Positions 15,033 through 22,386 of a DNA stretch of 25,744 bases are shown here, one piece after another. The translations under genes were made by a program, and so were the position numbers. Source of the stretch: JBFWYO01 sp050186335 (GTDB lineage Bacteria > Pseudomonadota > Alphaproteobacteria > Bin65); assembly GCA_050186335.1 (NCBI GenBank), contig JBFWYO010000069.1, positions 1 through 25,744 of the forward strand, read 5' to 3'. The notes under the pieces were generated by a model. The model did no database searches. It was given only the letters and a program-made list of their open reading frames with translations, and was not told the origin of the DNA. Position 1 is the first letter of the stretch. The number at the start of each line of letters is the position of its first letter.

Positions 15033-15362
15033 CTATTTGATGAACGGATTGCGCGGACCGCGCTGCCGCGACGGAAACTGCGCGCTCAAATAATCGAGAA
15101 CCAGCGTGCGGGTATCCTGGTCCAGCTCCGGCATGTTGTGGCGCTTCACCATCCAATCGAGCGTTTCTTCCCAGCGCTCGCGGCTCATGCCCTGCGCCTT
15201 GATCAGCGCCGTGCCGTGGCAGGCGATACAGGCGTAGAAGGTTTCGTCGCGCCCCTTGCCCGCGGGGAACATTTCGGGCGTCTCCTCATCGGCCGCGACC
15301 GGCACGACCGGAGCCGTGGCGAGCAGCAGCGCGGCCGCCAGCATCGAGCGAAACATGCGCAT
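15033..15362 (-). CDS. Small monohaem cytochrome c, partner of the sulfite dehydrogenase
   Basis: 109 residues. A signal peptide (about 1-24, ending PVAADE) exports it; the haem site is CIACH at 45-49, early in the mature chain, as in class-I cytochromes. Met59, Met71 and Met77 are candidates for the second axial ligand, with Met77 in RHNMPEL the most likely by position. It starts 13 bases after the sulfite dehydrogenase stop, so the two are one transcription unit, matching the SorA-SorB arrangement in which a molybdenum subunit passes electrons to a dedicated cytochrome. The ATG at 15362 is used; an ATG two codons later is equally possible. Confidence 0.92.
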   Translation of the reverse strand: MRMFRSMLAAALLLATAPVVPVAADEETPEMFPAGKGRDETFYACIACHGTALIKAQGMSRERWEETLDWMVKRHNMPELDQDTRTLVLDYLSAQFPSRQRGPRNPFIK

Positions 15363-15375
15363 TTCCGATGCCCGC

Positions 15376-16740
15376 CTAAGCCTTCACCAGCACTGCCACG
15401 CGATGCATGGCGTTGCCGCCGTAACCCTGCGGATTCCAATTCGGCGCCGCGTGCGGCTGCATACGACCGTCCGAATCCGTGGCACGACACCAGATTTCGT
15501 AATAGCCGTGGCTGGGCAATTTCACCTGCGCCGTCCAACGCTGCCAATCGTATCTGTTGCGCGGCGCGCGCAGCTGCGCGAGCTGCCATGTCTGCCCGAA
15601 ATCGATCGATACATGCACCGCCGCAACCGTCTTGTCGCCGGCCCACGCGGCACCCCGCAGCGCTACGCTGCGTGTGCCGGCCGCCAACTCCGCTCCGTTC
15701 GCCGGGCTGGTGACGATCGCGCGTACCGGCATCGATTCGAGGATCGCCATATTGGCGTTGTCGGCCTTCGAGCCCGGGATCATCGGCACTTTCGGCACGC
15801 GGTACGAGGTGCCGGTCATGCCGGGACCGTCGTGTTCCTTGTCGCGGATCCAAATCCGCGTCAGCCATTTGTGCGACGCCGAACCGGCCCAGCCGGGAAT
15901 CAGCAGGCGCACCGGTCCGCCATGGACGAGCGGCAGCGGCTTGCCGTTCATCGCGAGCACGACGAGCGAATGCGGGTCGAGCGCCTTGGGCAGCCGGACG
16001 CCCCGCGACAGCGATTGTTTGGTCGCGTCGCCCGAGAGGTGCGGGTCGGCGCCCGAATGCGCCGTGTATTTTGCCGTCGGTTTGAGGCCGGCCGCCTTGA
16101 GCACGTCGGCCAACCGCACGCCGGTCCATTCGGCGTTGCCCATGCCGCCGTTGGTCCATTGATTGCCGCGCGCGTCGGGCACAAAGGCGGAGCGGCCGTT
16201 GCCGCCGCATTCCAACTGCAGCTTGTACGTCACTTGTTGAAATTTCTTTTTCAACTCGCCGACGCTCAATTCAAGCTTCTTGTTGACCTCGCCGTCGACA
16301 ACGAACTTCCAAGCATCCGGATCCTTCGACGCTTCCGGAATTTGGCCGTTGTTGCGGATATAGAACTTCTCGGTCGGCGTGGTGTCGTCGTCGAGCAGAT
16401 GCTCCGGCGTCTCGGCGACCAGCGGCCGCTCGCCGAGCACCACCAGGCGGCCATCCTTGCCCTCGAACTTGAGCAGCTTGGGGCCTTTGTCGACCGGCGC
16501 CGTCTTCGGCGGTTCGACGGGCGGCTTGGCCTGGGCTAACGCAGCCGGCACCAGCCCGCCCGGCATCATGGCGGCGAACGGGATCGTCGCCCCGACCGCG
16601 GCCGACACGGCGGCCACGCCGCCGCCGCGCAGGAACCCGCGCCGCGATACATCGGTTCGGCGGCCGAAAATCACCGCGTCGGCGCGTTCGGGATCGTTGG
16701 CATACAGCTCGTGCAAGCCGCGTTCCGGTTTCATGGACAT
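15376..16740 (-). CDS. Tat-exported molybdopterin sulfite dehydrogenase (SorA/SoxC-like sulfite oxidase family)
   Basis: 454 residues from the ATG at 16740, with AGGGGAGG upstream. A twin-arginine signal SRRGFLRGG (Arg33-Arg34) and a hydrophobic stretch to about residue 70 send the folded molybdoprotein to the periplasm. HLLDDDTTPTEKFYIRNNG at about 114-132 is the start of the oxidoreductase molybdopterin domain, and Cys178 in LECGGNGRSAF is the molybdenum ligand. The C-terminal third (from about 345: PVRAIVTSPANGAEL, then VHVSIDFGQTW) is the Mo-co dimerisation domain. It oxidises sulfite to sulfate and would give electrons to the cytochrome directly downstream. SoxC-type and SorA-type enzymes are hard to tell apart; no other sox genes are in the window, favouring a stand-alone sulfite oxidase. 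Confidence 0.93.
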   Translation of the reverse strand: MSMKPERGLHELYANDPERADAVIFGRRTDVSRRGFLRGGGVAAVSAAVGATIPFAAMMPGGLVPAALAQAKPPVEPPKTAPVDKGPKLLKFEGKDGRLVVLGERPLVAETPEHLLDDDTTPTEKFYIRNNGQIPEASKDPDAWKFVVDGEVNKKLELSVGELKKKFQQVTYKLQLECGGNGRSAFVPDARGNQWTNGGMGNAEWTGVRLADVLKAAGLKPTAKYTAHSGADPHLSGDATKQSLSRGVRLPKALDPHSLVVLAMNGKPLPLVHGGPVRLLIPGWAGSASHKWLTRIWIRDKEHDGPGMTGTSYRVPKVPMIPGSKADNANMAILESMPVRAIVTSPANGAELAAGTRSVALRGAAWAGDKTVAAVHVSIDFGQTWQLAQLRAPRNRYDWQRWTAQVKLPSHGYYEIWCRATDSDGRMQPHAAPNWNPQGYGGNAMHRVAVLVKA

Positions 16741-16835
16741 GGCGCTTCGCCTCCCCTCATTGCCGCGGGCAGCTCGTTGGCTGGGCCGCCCCGGTCGTTG
16801 TGTTTTCGGGCAAATTTGATTTTTAGCCCTCTAGA

Positions 16836-16864
16836 ATACTACATATTTTTATTGGGCTTTACAA
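16836..16864 (-). promoter_or_regulatory. Candidate promoter of the sulfite dehydrogenase-cytochrome unit
   Basis: On the minus strand TTGTAA (16859-16864) and TAGTAT (16836-16841) are 17 bases apart, giving a leader of about 90 bases. On the plus strand TTGATT (16816-16821) and TACATA (16840-16845), 18 bases apart, could drive the divergent liv cluster 2; the two would overlap at their -10 boxes. The whole AT-rich patch 16810-16865 stands out from its GC-rich surroundings. Confidence 0.5.
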
Positions 16865-16959
16865 ACCGATACGAAGCTCGCACCTTCATTTCAAATACCA
16901 ATACGTCGGCCGCACCGCATTTTCGGCATGTGATCGACACCCAGGGAGGTTCTTGCAGC

Positions 16960-17031
16960 ATGCGGAAGACGCGGGCCGCTTCGTGCGCGTTCGGCGCGGC
17001 AACGTCGGCACGCCGCCCGATGTTGCGTTGA
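16960..17031 (+). CDS. Possible 23-residue leader ORF coupled to livH of cluster 2
   Basis: An ATG at 16960 has AGGGAGG ten bases upstream, the best ribosome-binding site near the start of the cluster. It opens a 23-codon frame (MRKTRAASCAFG..., ending PMLR) whose TGA (17029-17031) lies five bases before the livH ATG, which itself has no ribosome-binding site. This fits translational coupling through a short leader. The peptide is rich in Arg and Ala and resembles no known leader. The alternative is that livH starts at a TTG at 16953 with 28 extra residues, unlike its family. The spacing is visible; expression is inferred. Confidence 0.45.
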   Translation: MRKTRAASCAFGAATSARRPMLR

Positions 17032-17036
17032 GCGCC

Positions 17037-17921
17037 ATGCTGGCCGAACAGATCTTCAACGGCATCGTCCTGGGCGGCATGTACGCGCTGATCGCGGTCG
17101 GCTACGCGCTCGTGTTCGGCGTGCTCGACAAGCTGAACTTCGCGCACAGCGAAGTGTTCATGCTCGGCGGGTTCGCCGCGATCGTCACCGCAGCCATGGG
17201 CGCGCCGCTGTGGGCCTCCCTGGTGCTCGCCATCGTCGTTTGCGGCGCCCTCGGCCTGCTGATCGAAATCGTCAGCTTCCGCAAATTCGTCTCGGCCGAC
17301 GCGCAGATCACCGCGGCGCTCAGTTCGTTGGCCTTGGGGCTCATCTTCATCGACCTGGTGCAGAAGCAGGTCGGCACCGATCCGGTCGCCGTGCCGATCT
17401 CGACCGAGCTGCGCACGGCCGGATTCCAGCTGTTCGGCGTGCAGGTGATCTACGTCAAGCTGGCGATCCTGGTGGTCTCCCTGGCGGTGATGATCGCGCT
17501 GCACCAGCTGGTCATGCGCACGCGCATCGGCCGCAACATCCGCGCGGTTGCGGGCGCGCCGCAGGCGGCCCGGCTGCTCGGCATCGACGTGCGCCGGGTC
17601 AATCAGCAGGTCTTCTTCATCGCCTCGGCCATGGCCGGGATCGCCGGGCTGATGCTGGCGCTGCGCACCGGCTTCGCGCCGTCCGACATCGGCTTCACGT
17701 TCGGCTTGAAGGCGCTCGCGATCATGGCGATCGGCGGTATGGGCGATCTGCGCGGCGCCGTGCTCGGCGGCCTGCTGGTCGGCGTCCTGGAAGGGATCGC
17801 CGGGCATCTCGGCCTCGATCACGTCGCCGACGTCGCGGTCTGGGTGCTGATGATCCTGGTGCTGCTGGTGCGCCCGGCCGGCCTGTTCAGCCGCGGGCAG
17901 ATGCCGGAGCCGCGGGCATGA
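17037..17921 (+). CDS. livH: Branched-chain amino acid-type ABC transporter permease LivH (cluster 2)
   Basis: 294 residues from the ATG at 17037, where the product begins MLAEQIFNGIVLGGMYALIA, the normal LivH N-terminus. LDKLNFAHSEVFMLGGFAA is a close version of the family's INFAHGE signature, with Ser for Gly. About eight membrane helices follow. RAVAGAPQAARLLGIDV is the EAA-type coupling loop, and GIGGMGDLRGAVLGGLLVGVL is the conserved late segment. It is the first transporter gene of a seven-gene plus-strand operon; its stop overlaps the livM start in ATGA. A longer form from a TTG at 16953 is possible but has no family support. Confidence 0.9.
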   Translation: MLAEQIFNGIVLGGMYALIAVGYALVFGVLDKLNFAHSEVFMLGGFAAIVTAAMGAPLWASLVLAIVVCGALGLLIEIVSFRKFVSADAQITAALSSLALGLIFIDLVQKQVGTDPVAVPISTELRTAGFQLFGVQVIYVKLAILVVSLAVMIALHQLVMRTRIGRNIRAVAGAPQAARLLGIDVRRVNQQVFFIASAMAGIAGLMLALRTGFAPSDIGFTFGLKALAIMAIGGMGDLRGAVLGGLLVGVLEGIAGHLGLDHVADVAVWVLMILVLLVRPAGLFSRGQMPEPRA

Positions 17922-18769
17922 GCGAGTCGCTGCTGATCTTTACGCTGCTCAACGTCCTGCTCGCCTGGAGCGTTTACATCATTCTCCTCTCGGGCAGCCT
18001 GTCGTTCGCCAACGGCGGCTTCATGGCGATCGGCGCGTATGCGAGCGGCGTGCTGGCGGTCAAGCTGGGCGTGCCGCTGATCGCCGCAACCCTGATCGCG
18101 GCGGCGGCGTGCGGCGCGTTCGGCGCGCTGATCTCGATCCCCGCGCTGCGCACACGCGGGGTCTATCTGATCCTGGTGACCACCGGCATCACCTTCTGCG
18201 TCAAGGTCGCGATCGAATCGATCAATTATATCGGCGGCATCCGCGGCATGGGCGGAATGCAGGGCACGACCGTCTGGCACCTGATCGCGCTGACCGTGCT
18301 GGTCGGCGGCGGGTTGTGGCTGCTGGCGCGCACGCCGCTGCAAAGGGTCCTCGACGCGGTGCGCGAGGACGAGCGGGTCGCGAAATCGCTCGGCATCAAT
18401 GCGGTCTACGTCAAAGTCGTCACGTTCGGCATCGGCGCCGCCCTGGCGGCATTGGCGGGCGGCTATTACAGCCATTACGTGCTGTTCATCTCTCCGGCCG
18501 ACCATTTCAACATTCTGGTCGCGATCTACATCGTGCTTTACGTCGTGCTCGGCGGCGTCAACAATTTGTGGGGGCCGCTGGTCGGCGCCGTGGTGATGAC
18601 GGTGGCACCCGAACTAATCCGCGATCTGAAGGATTGGCGGCCGGCGGTGTTCGGCTTGCTGATCGTGGTGGTGCTGCTGATCCGGCCGAGCGGCCTGCTG
18701 CCGTTTCGCACCATCACCGCGCGCGGCAACGGGGGCAAGCCGAAGGAAGACGGCGAGGCCCGGCCATGA
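17918..18769 (+). CDS. livM: Branched-chain amino acid-type ABC transporter permease LivM (cluster 2)
   Basis: 283 residues from the ATG in the ATGA overlap with livH; it is shorter than the cluster-1 LivM (326), mainly at the N-terminal tail. LLSGSLSFANGGFMAIGAYAS is the LivM signature, and LDAVREDERVAKSLGINAV is the cytoplasmic EAA-like loop. VLGGVNNLWGPLVGAVV near the C-terminus matches the family, with VNN replacing the usual GLGT. Its stop again overlaps the next gene by ATGA, so livH-livM-livG are translated as a chain. Confidence 0.93.
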   Translation: MSESLLIFTLLNVLLAWSVYIILLSGSLSFANGGFMAIGAYASGVLAVKLGVPLIAATLIAAAACGAFGALISIPALRTRGVYLILVTTGITFCVKVAIESINYIGGIRGMGGMQGTTVWHLIALTVLVGGGLWLLARTPLQRVLDAVREDERVAKSLGINAVYVKVVTFGIGAALAALAGGYYSHYVLFISPADHFNILVAIYIVLYVVLGGVNNLWGPLVGAVVMTVAPELIRDLKDWRPAVFGLLIVVVLLIRPSGLLPFRTITARGNGGKPKEDGEARP

Positions 18770-19536
18770 CCGGCGCGCTGCTGGAGGTTCGCGGCATCAC
18801 CAAGCGTTTCGGCGGCATCGTGGCGCTCGACGACGTTTCGTTCGAGATCAGGCGCGGCGAAATCCTCGGCTTGATCGGACCCAACGGCGCCGGCAAATCG
18901 GTGCTGATCAATGTCATCAGCGGATTTTATCGCGCCAACGCCGGCGCGATCCTGTTCGACGGCAACGATCTCACGCGGCTCGCCGATTTCGCGCCCGGCC
19001 GCCTGGGCCTGGCGCGCACGTTCCAGAACATTCGCCTGTTCCGCCGCATGACCGTGCTGGAGAACGTCCTGGTGGCGAACGCCGAGCACACGCGCAAGCC
19101 GTTCCGCAGCTTCTTCGCCGGCCGCCGCAACGAAACCGTGGCCGAAGCGATGGACTGGCTGGCCCGCATGCATCTGGCCGACAAGGCCGACCGCCCGGCC
19201 GGCTCGCTGCCCTACGGCGACGCGCGCCGGCTGGAGATCGCGCGCGCCCTGGCGACGCGCCCGAAAATCCTGTTCCTGGACGAGCCCGCGGCGGGCATGA
19301 ACGAAGCGGAATCGGCGACGCTGGCCGAGGATATCCGCAAGTGCCGGACGCTGCTCCAAGCGATCGTCGTGATCGAACACGATGTCAGCCTGCTGCGCGA
19401 GCTTTCGGACCGCATGGTGGCGATGGACAACGGCCGCAAGATCGCCGAGGGCACGCCGGCAGAAGTATTCGCGCATCCCGCCGTCGTCGAAGCGTATCTG
19501 GGCACGGGAGAGACCGATGACCGTCCTCGCGGTTGA
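18766..19536 (+). CDS. livG: Branched-chain amino acid-type ABC transporter ATP-binding protein LivG (cluster 2)
   Basis: 256 residues. Walker A GPNGAGKS is at 38-45, but the residue after it is Val46 where nearly all LivG proteins have Thr. The LivG segment LARTFQNIRLFRRMTVLENV at 82-101 is conserved. The signature region is SLPYGDARRLEIARAL at 147-162, Walker B ILFLDEP is at 168-174, and the switch is IEHDVSLL. It starts in the ATGA overlap with livM and runs 20 bases into livF. The ATPase residues that bind Mg2+ and phosphate (Lys44, Ser45) are intact, so activity is expected. Confidence 0.93.
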   Translation: MTGALLEVRGITKRFGGIVALDDVSFEIRRGEILGLIGPNGAGKSVLINVISGFYRANAGAILFDGNDLTRLADFAPGRLGLARTFQNIRLFRRMTVLENVLVANAEHTRKPFRSFFAGRRNETVAEAMDWLARMHLADKADRPAGSLPYGDARRLEIARALATRPKILFLDEPAAGMNEAESATLAEDIRKCRTLLQAIVVIEHDVSLLRELSDRMVAMDNGRKIAEGTPAEVFAHPAVVEAYLGTGETDDRPRG

Positions 19537-20230
19537 CCGTGTCCATGTCGGCTATGGGCCGATCAAGGCCGTGCGCGGCTGCACGCTCGCCGTCGAGAAG
19601 GGCGAGACGGTCGCCGTAGTCGGCGCCAACGGCGCGGGCAAGACAACGCTGATGCGCGCCATTTCCGGCATGCTGCCGCTGCAGGACGGCACGATCGCGT
19701 TTCTCGGCAAATCGACCGCCGGCACCGAATGCCACCAACTGGCGCGCCAGGGCATGCTGCACATCCCCGAGGGGCGCGGCACGATTCCCAACATCACGGT
19801 GACCGAGAATTTGCGCGTGGCCTACGACGTGCGGCCGACGCGGAGCGGCTTTGCCGACGCGGCTTCGCGCGTGTTCGACCGCTTTCCGCGCCTCAAGGAG
19901 CGCGCCGACAGCAAGGCCGGCAATCTTTCCGGCGGCGAGCAGCAGATGCTCGCGCTGGCGCGCGCCATCGTCAACCCGCCGCAGCTCCTGCTGATCGACG
20001 AACCGTCGCTCGGCCTTTCGCCGATCATGATCGCGCAGGCCTACGCCGCGATGCGGGATTTCCAGGACGACGGCATGACGATCCTGCTGGTCGAGCAGAA
20101 CGTGCGCGCCGCGCTCTCGTTCGCCCATCGCGGCTATGTGCTCAAACAGGGCGAAATCGTGCTGTCGGGCACCGGCGCGGAGCTACTGGCCGACGGCAAT
20201 CTATTGCAGCACTATCTCGGTACGCCTTGA
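19517..20230 (+). CDS. livF: Branched-chain amino acid-type ABC transporter ATP-binding protein LivF (cluster 2)
   Basis: 237 residues from the ATG at 19517, which has GGGAGAG upstream and overlaps livG by 20 bases. Walker A GANGAGKT is at 36-43, the LivF-type segment IPEGRGTIPNITVTENL at 83-99 (PEGRGIFP/L is usual), signature LSGGEQQ at 137-143, Walker B LLLIDEP at 157-163, and LVEQNVRAAL as the switch region. It forms the ATPase pair with LivG. The binding-protein gene begins 35 bases downstream after its own strong ribosome-binding site. Confidence 0.93.
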   Translation: MTVLAVDRVHVGYGPIKAVRGCTLAVEKGETVAVVGANGAGKTTLMRAISGMLPLQDGTIAFLGKSTAGTECHQLARQGMLHIPEGRGTIPNITVTENLRVAYDVRPTRSGFADAASRVFDRFPRLKERADSKAGNLSGGEQQMLALARAIVNPPQLLLIDEPSLGLSPIMIAQAYAAMRDFQDDGMTILLVEQNVRAALSFAHRGYVLKQGEIVLSGTGAELLADGNLLQHYLGTP

Positions 20231-20265
20231 ACCACGACAAGAAACCGTCAACGAGGAGGAAACCC

Positions 20266-21468
20266 ATGCGCGTGAAGACATTGCTATTGGCCGCGGCGGC
20301 GCTTTCGTTGGCCGTTCCGGCCGCCCTGGCCCCGCCGGCCCGGGCCCAGAACAAGCCGCCGATCAAGGTCGGCGCGATTCTGCCCATGTCCGGCTTCACC
20401 GCGACCTACGGCGCGCTGTTCTGGACCGGCATGAAAATGGCGCTCGACGACATCAACGCCAAGGGCGGCGTCAACGGCAGCCAGATCGAGATCCAGCGCG
20501 AGGACGATCAGCTGGCGGCGACGCAGTCGGTGCTGCTGTTCCGCAAGCTGGTCGAATCGAAGGCGGTGGTCAGCCTCGGCCCGGTTTCCGGGACCGCGTG
20601 GGAAAATATCGGGCCGTTGAGCGCGCAGCTCAAGATGCCGGCGATCAACTTCACCGCGCTCAAGCCCGGCATTTCCGCCAAGCCCTGGGCGCTGCGCATC
20701 CATCCGCCCGACGATACGATGATTCCCGAAGGCGTCGCCGAGTTCGTCAAGAAGTTTCCCAACGCCAAAAAGATCGTCATCGCGGGCGATGCCAAGGAAG
20801 CCTCGGGCCTCGCGGGCATCGAGGAATTCCAGAAGGCCGCCAAGGCGAACGGGCTACAGGTGCTCGAACTGGTCGAGTACCAGACCCGCACGACCGACTT
20901 CTCGCCGATCGTGATCAAGATTCGAGGCCTCAATCCGGATGCGATCTTCATCGCCTCGCTGGCGCCGACCTCGCTGCCGTTCGTCAAGGAACTGGAGACG
21001 CAGGGCGTCAAGTCGCCGCTGCTGATCAGCGCGCTCGCGTGGTCGGGGCCGTTCGTGAACGTGATCGGCAGCGCCGGCGCGAACCTGTACACGATGGGCT
21101 ACGCCACCAACGCTTCGTCGCCGACCTTTCCGGCCTATGTCGATTACGCAAAGCGCTTTCTCGACATCACCAAGGACATTCCGTCGATTCCGAAGCCGGC
21201 AAACGTCGCCAACACGGTGATGGCCTACGAAGCGCTTGCCTTCGTCGCCGACATCATGAAACGCAAGGGCGTCGATGGGCGCACCGATCCGGTCAAGGCG
21301 CGCGAACTCATCAAAGACGGCATGGCCGAAGCCAAGGAGTTCAAGGACATCATCACCTTCACCATTCGCGGCAGCTACGACGGCCACATCAAGTCGCATC
21401 TGCTCAAGGCCGACATCGCGAACAAGGTCTGGGTGTTCGGGCTGGAGGAAAAAGACCGGATCAAGTAG
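20266..21468 (+). CDS. HAAT-family ABC transporter periplasmic substrate-binding protein (cluster 2)
   Basis: 400 residues from the ATG at 20266, preceded by GAGGAGG. The signal peptide is about 28 residues, ending PPARAQ. The mature part starts PPIKVGAILPMSGFTATYG, the first strand of a type-I periplasmic binding fold. DDINAKGGVNGSQIEIQREDDQ gives the usual LivJ-like second strand, and VSLGPVSGTAWENIGPLS the ligand-binding P-loop-like turn. It supplies the LivHMGF transporter of the same operon. Because two soluble catabolic enzymes follow, its ligand may be their substrate or precursor; the ligand itself cannot be read from sequence. Confidence 0.92.
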   Translation: MRVKTLLLAAAALSLAVPAALAPPARAQNKPPIKVGAILPMSGFTATYGALFWTGMKMALDDINAKGGVNGSQIEIQREDDQLAATQSVLLFRKLVESKAVVSLGPVSGTAWENIGPLSAQLKMPAINFTALKPGISAKPWALRIHPPDDTMIPEGVAEFVKKFPNAKKIVIAGDAKEASGLAGIEEFQKAAKANGLQVLELVEYQTRTTDFSPIVIKIRGLNPDAIFIASLAPTSLPFVKELETQGVKSPLLISALAWSGPFVNVIGSAGANLYTMGYATNASSPTFPAYVDYAKRFLDITKDIPSIPKPANVANTVMAYEALAFVADIMKRKGVDGRTDPVKARELIKDGMAEAKEFKDIITFTIRGSYDGHIKSHLLKADIANKVWVFGLEEKDRIK

Positions 21469-21478
21469 CGCGGAACGC

Positions 21479-21508
21479 GGCGGGGCGGCCGCGCCCGGCC
21501 GCCCCGCC
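21479..21508 (+). other. Perfect 12-bp hairpin after the cluster-2 binding-protein gene
   Basis: GGCGGGGCGGCC (21479-21490) and its exact complement (21497-21508) flank a 6-base loop, 10 bases after the stop. All-GC stem, no T-run behind it. It holds the same position relative to the binding-protein gene as the hairpin at 4681-4712. It may set the ratio of transporter to downstream enzymes, or stabilise the 3' end of the upstream message. The rest of 21509-21600 holds only the hydrolase ribosome-binding site. Confidence 0.65.
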
Positions 21509-21600
21509 CGCGCGCATGGCATGCAGGAATGGCGATTGCGGTCCGGTCGGGGCAGATCGTATCTTTTGCAACAATTACATCCGCCCGGGAGGAGAACGGC

Positions 21601-22386
21601 ATGGCCGACGTGCGTAGCGGATTCGAAACCATCGCCGGCTGCAAGGTGCGCGTGCAGCGCGCCGGCCGGGGCGCGCCGCTGCTGTTCCTGCACGGCGCGC
21701 GCGGCGCCGAGCAGTGGGCGCCGTTCATGGATGCCCTGGCCAGGGATTTCGACGTGATCGTGCCGGAACATCCGGGCTTCGGTTTTTCCGACATGCCGGA
21801 CTGGCTCGACAATATGTCCGACCTCGCGTTCTACTATCTCGATTTTCTTCAGTCGCTCAAACTCGACGGCGTGCACGTCGTCGGCACTTCGCTGGGCGGC
21901 TGGCTGGCCTGCGAGATCGCGACGCGCAGTACGCAGCGGATAAAAACCATCCAGTTGGTGGCCCCGGCCGGCATCCACGTGAAGGGCTTGGCCAAGGGCG
22001 ACATCTTCCTGTGGTCGCCGCAGGAGACCGCGCGCAATCTGTTTTTCGACCAGTCGATGGCCGACAAGCTGCTGGCCGTCCAATTGCCCGAGGACGCGCT
22101 GGACCGGCAGATGAAGAACCGGCTGACCATGGCGCGCCTGTCCTGGCAGCCGCGCTTGTACAATCCGGACCTGCACAAATGGCTGCACCGCATCGACCGG
22201 CCGGTGCAGATCGTGTGGGGCGATTCCGACAAGGTCATCCCGCCCGATTACGGCCCGGCGTTCCAGAAACTGATTCCGGGTTCCAGGCTGGAAATTATTC
22301 CGCACTGCGGCCACCTGCCGCAAATCGAGAAGGCCGACGCGTTCGTCAAGCTGGTCGGCGGCTTCATCAAGGGAGCAGCAGCATGA
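21601..22386 (+). CDS. Alpha/beta-hydrolase fold protein
   Basis: 261 residues from the ATG at 21601, with GGGAGGAG at 21587-21594. The fold's landmarks are in order: oxyanion turn FLHGARG at 29-35, HPGFGFSD at 57-64, nucleophile Ser97 in GTSLGG, Asp210 in VWGDSDKVIP, and His238 in CGHLP. It has no signal peptide, so it acts in the cytoplasm. The closest general type is meta-cleavage hydrolases and related esterases; the substrate is unknown. Its stop overlaps the monooxygenase start in ATGA, so the two are made together, and both follow a complete liv transporter. A role in cleaving the imported compound or the monooxygenase product is inferred. Confidence 0.92.
   Translation: MADVRSGFETIAGCKVRVQRAGRGAPLLFLHGARGAEQWAPFMDALARDFDVIVPEHPGFGFSDMPDWLDNMSDLAFYYLDFLQSLKLDGVHVVGTSLGGWLACEIATRSTQRIKTIQLVAPAGIHVKGLAKGDIFLWSPQETARNLFFDQSMADKLLAVQLPEDALDRQMKNRLTMARLSWQPRLYNPDLHKWLHRIDRPVQIVWGDSDKVIPPDYGPAFQKLIPGSRLEIIPHCGHLPQIEKADAFVKLVGGFIKGAAA

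Noticed and set aside
16839..17822. 327-codon minus-strand open frame opposite livH of cluster 2
   Set aside because: Shadow of the well-supported livH gene; composition rich in Asp, His and Arg with no domain.
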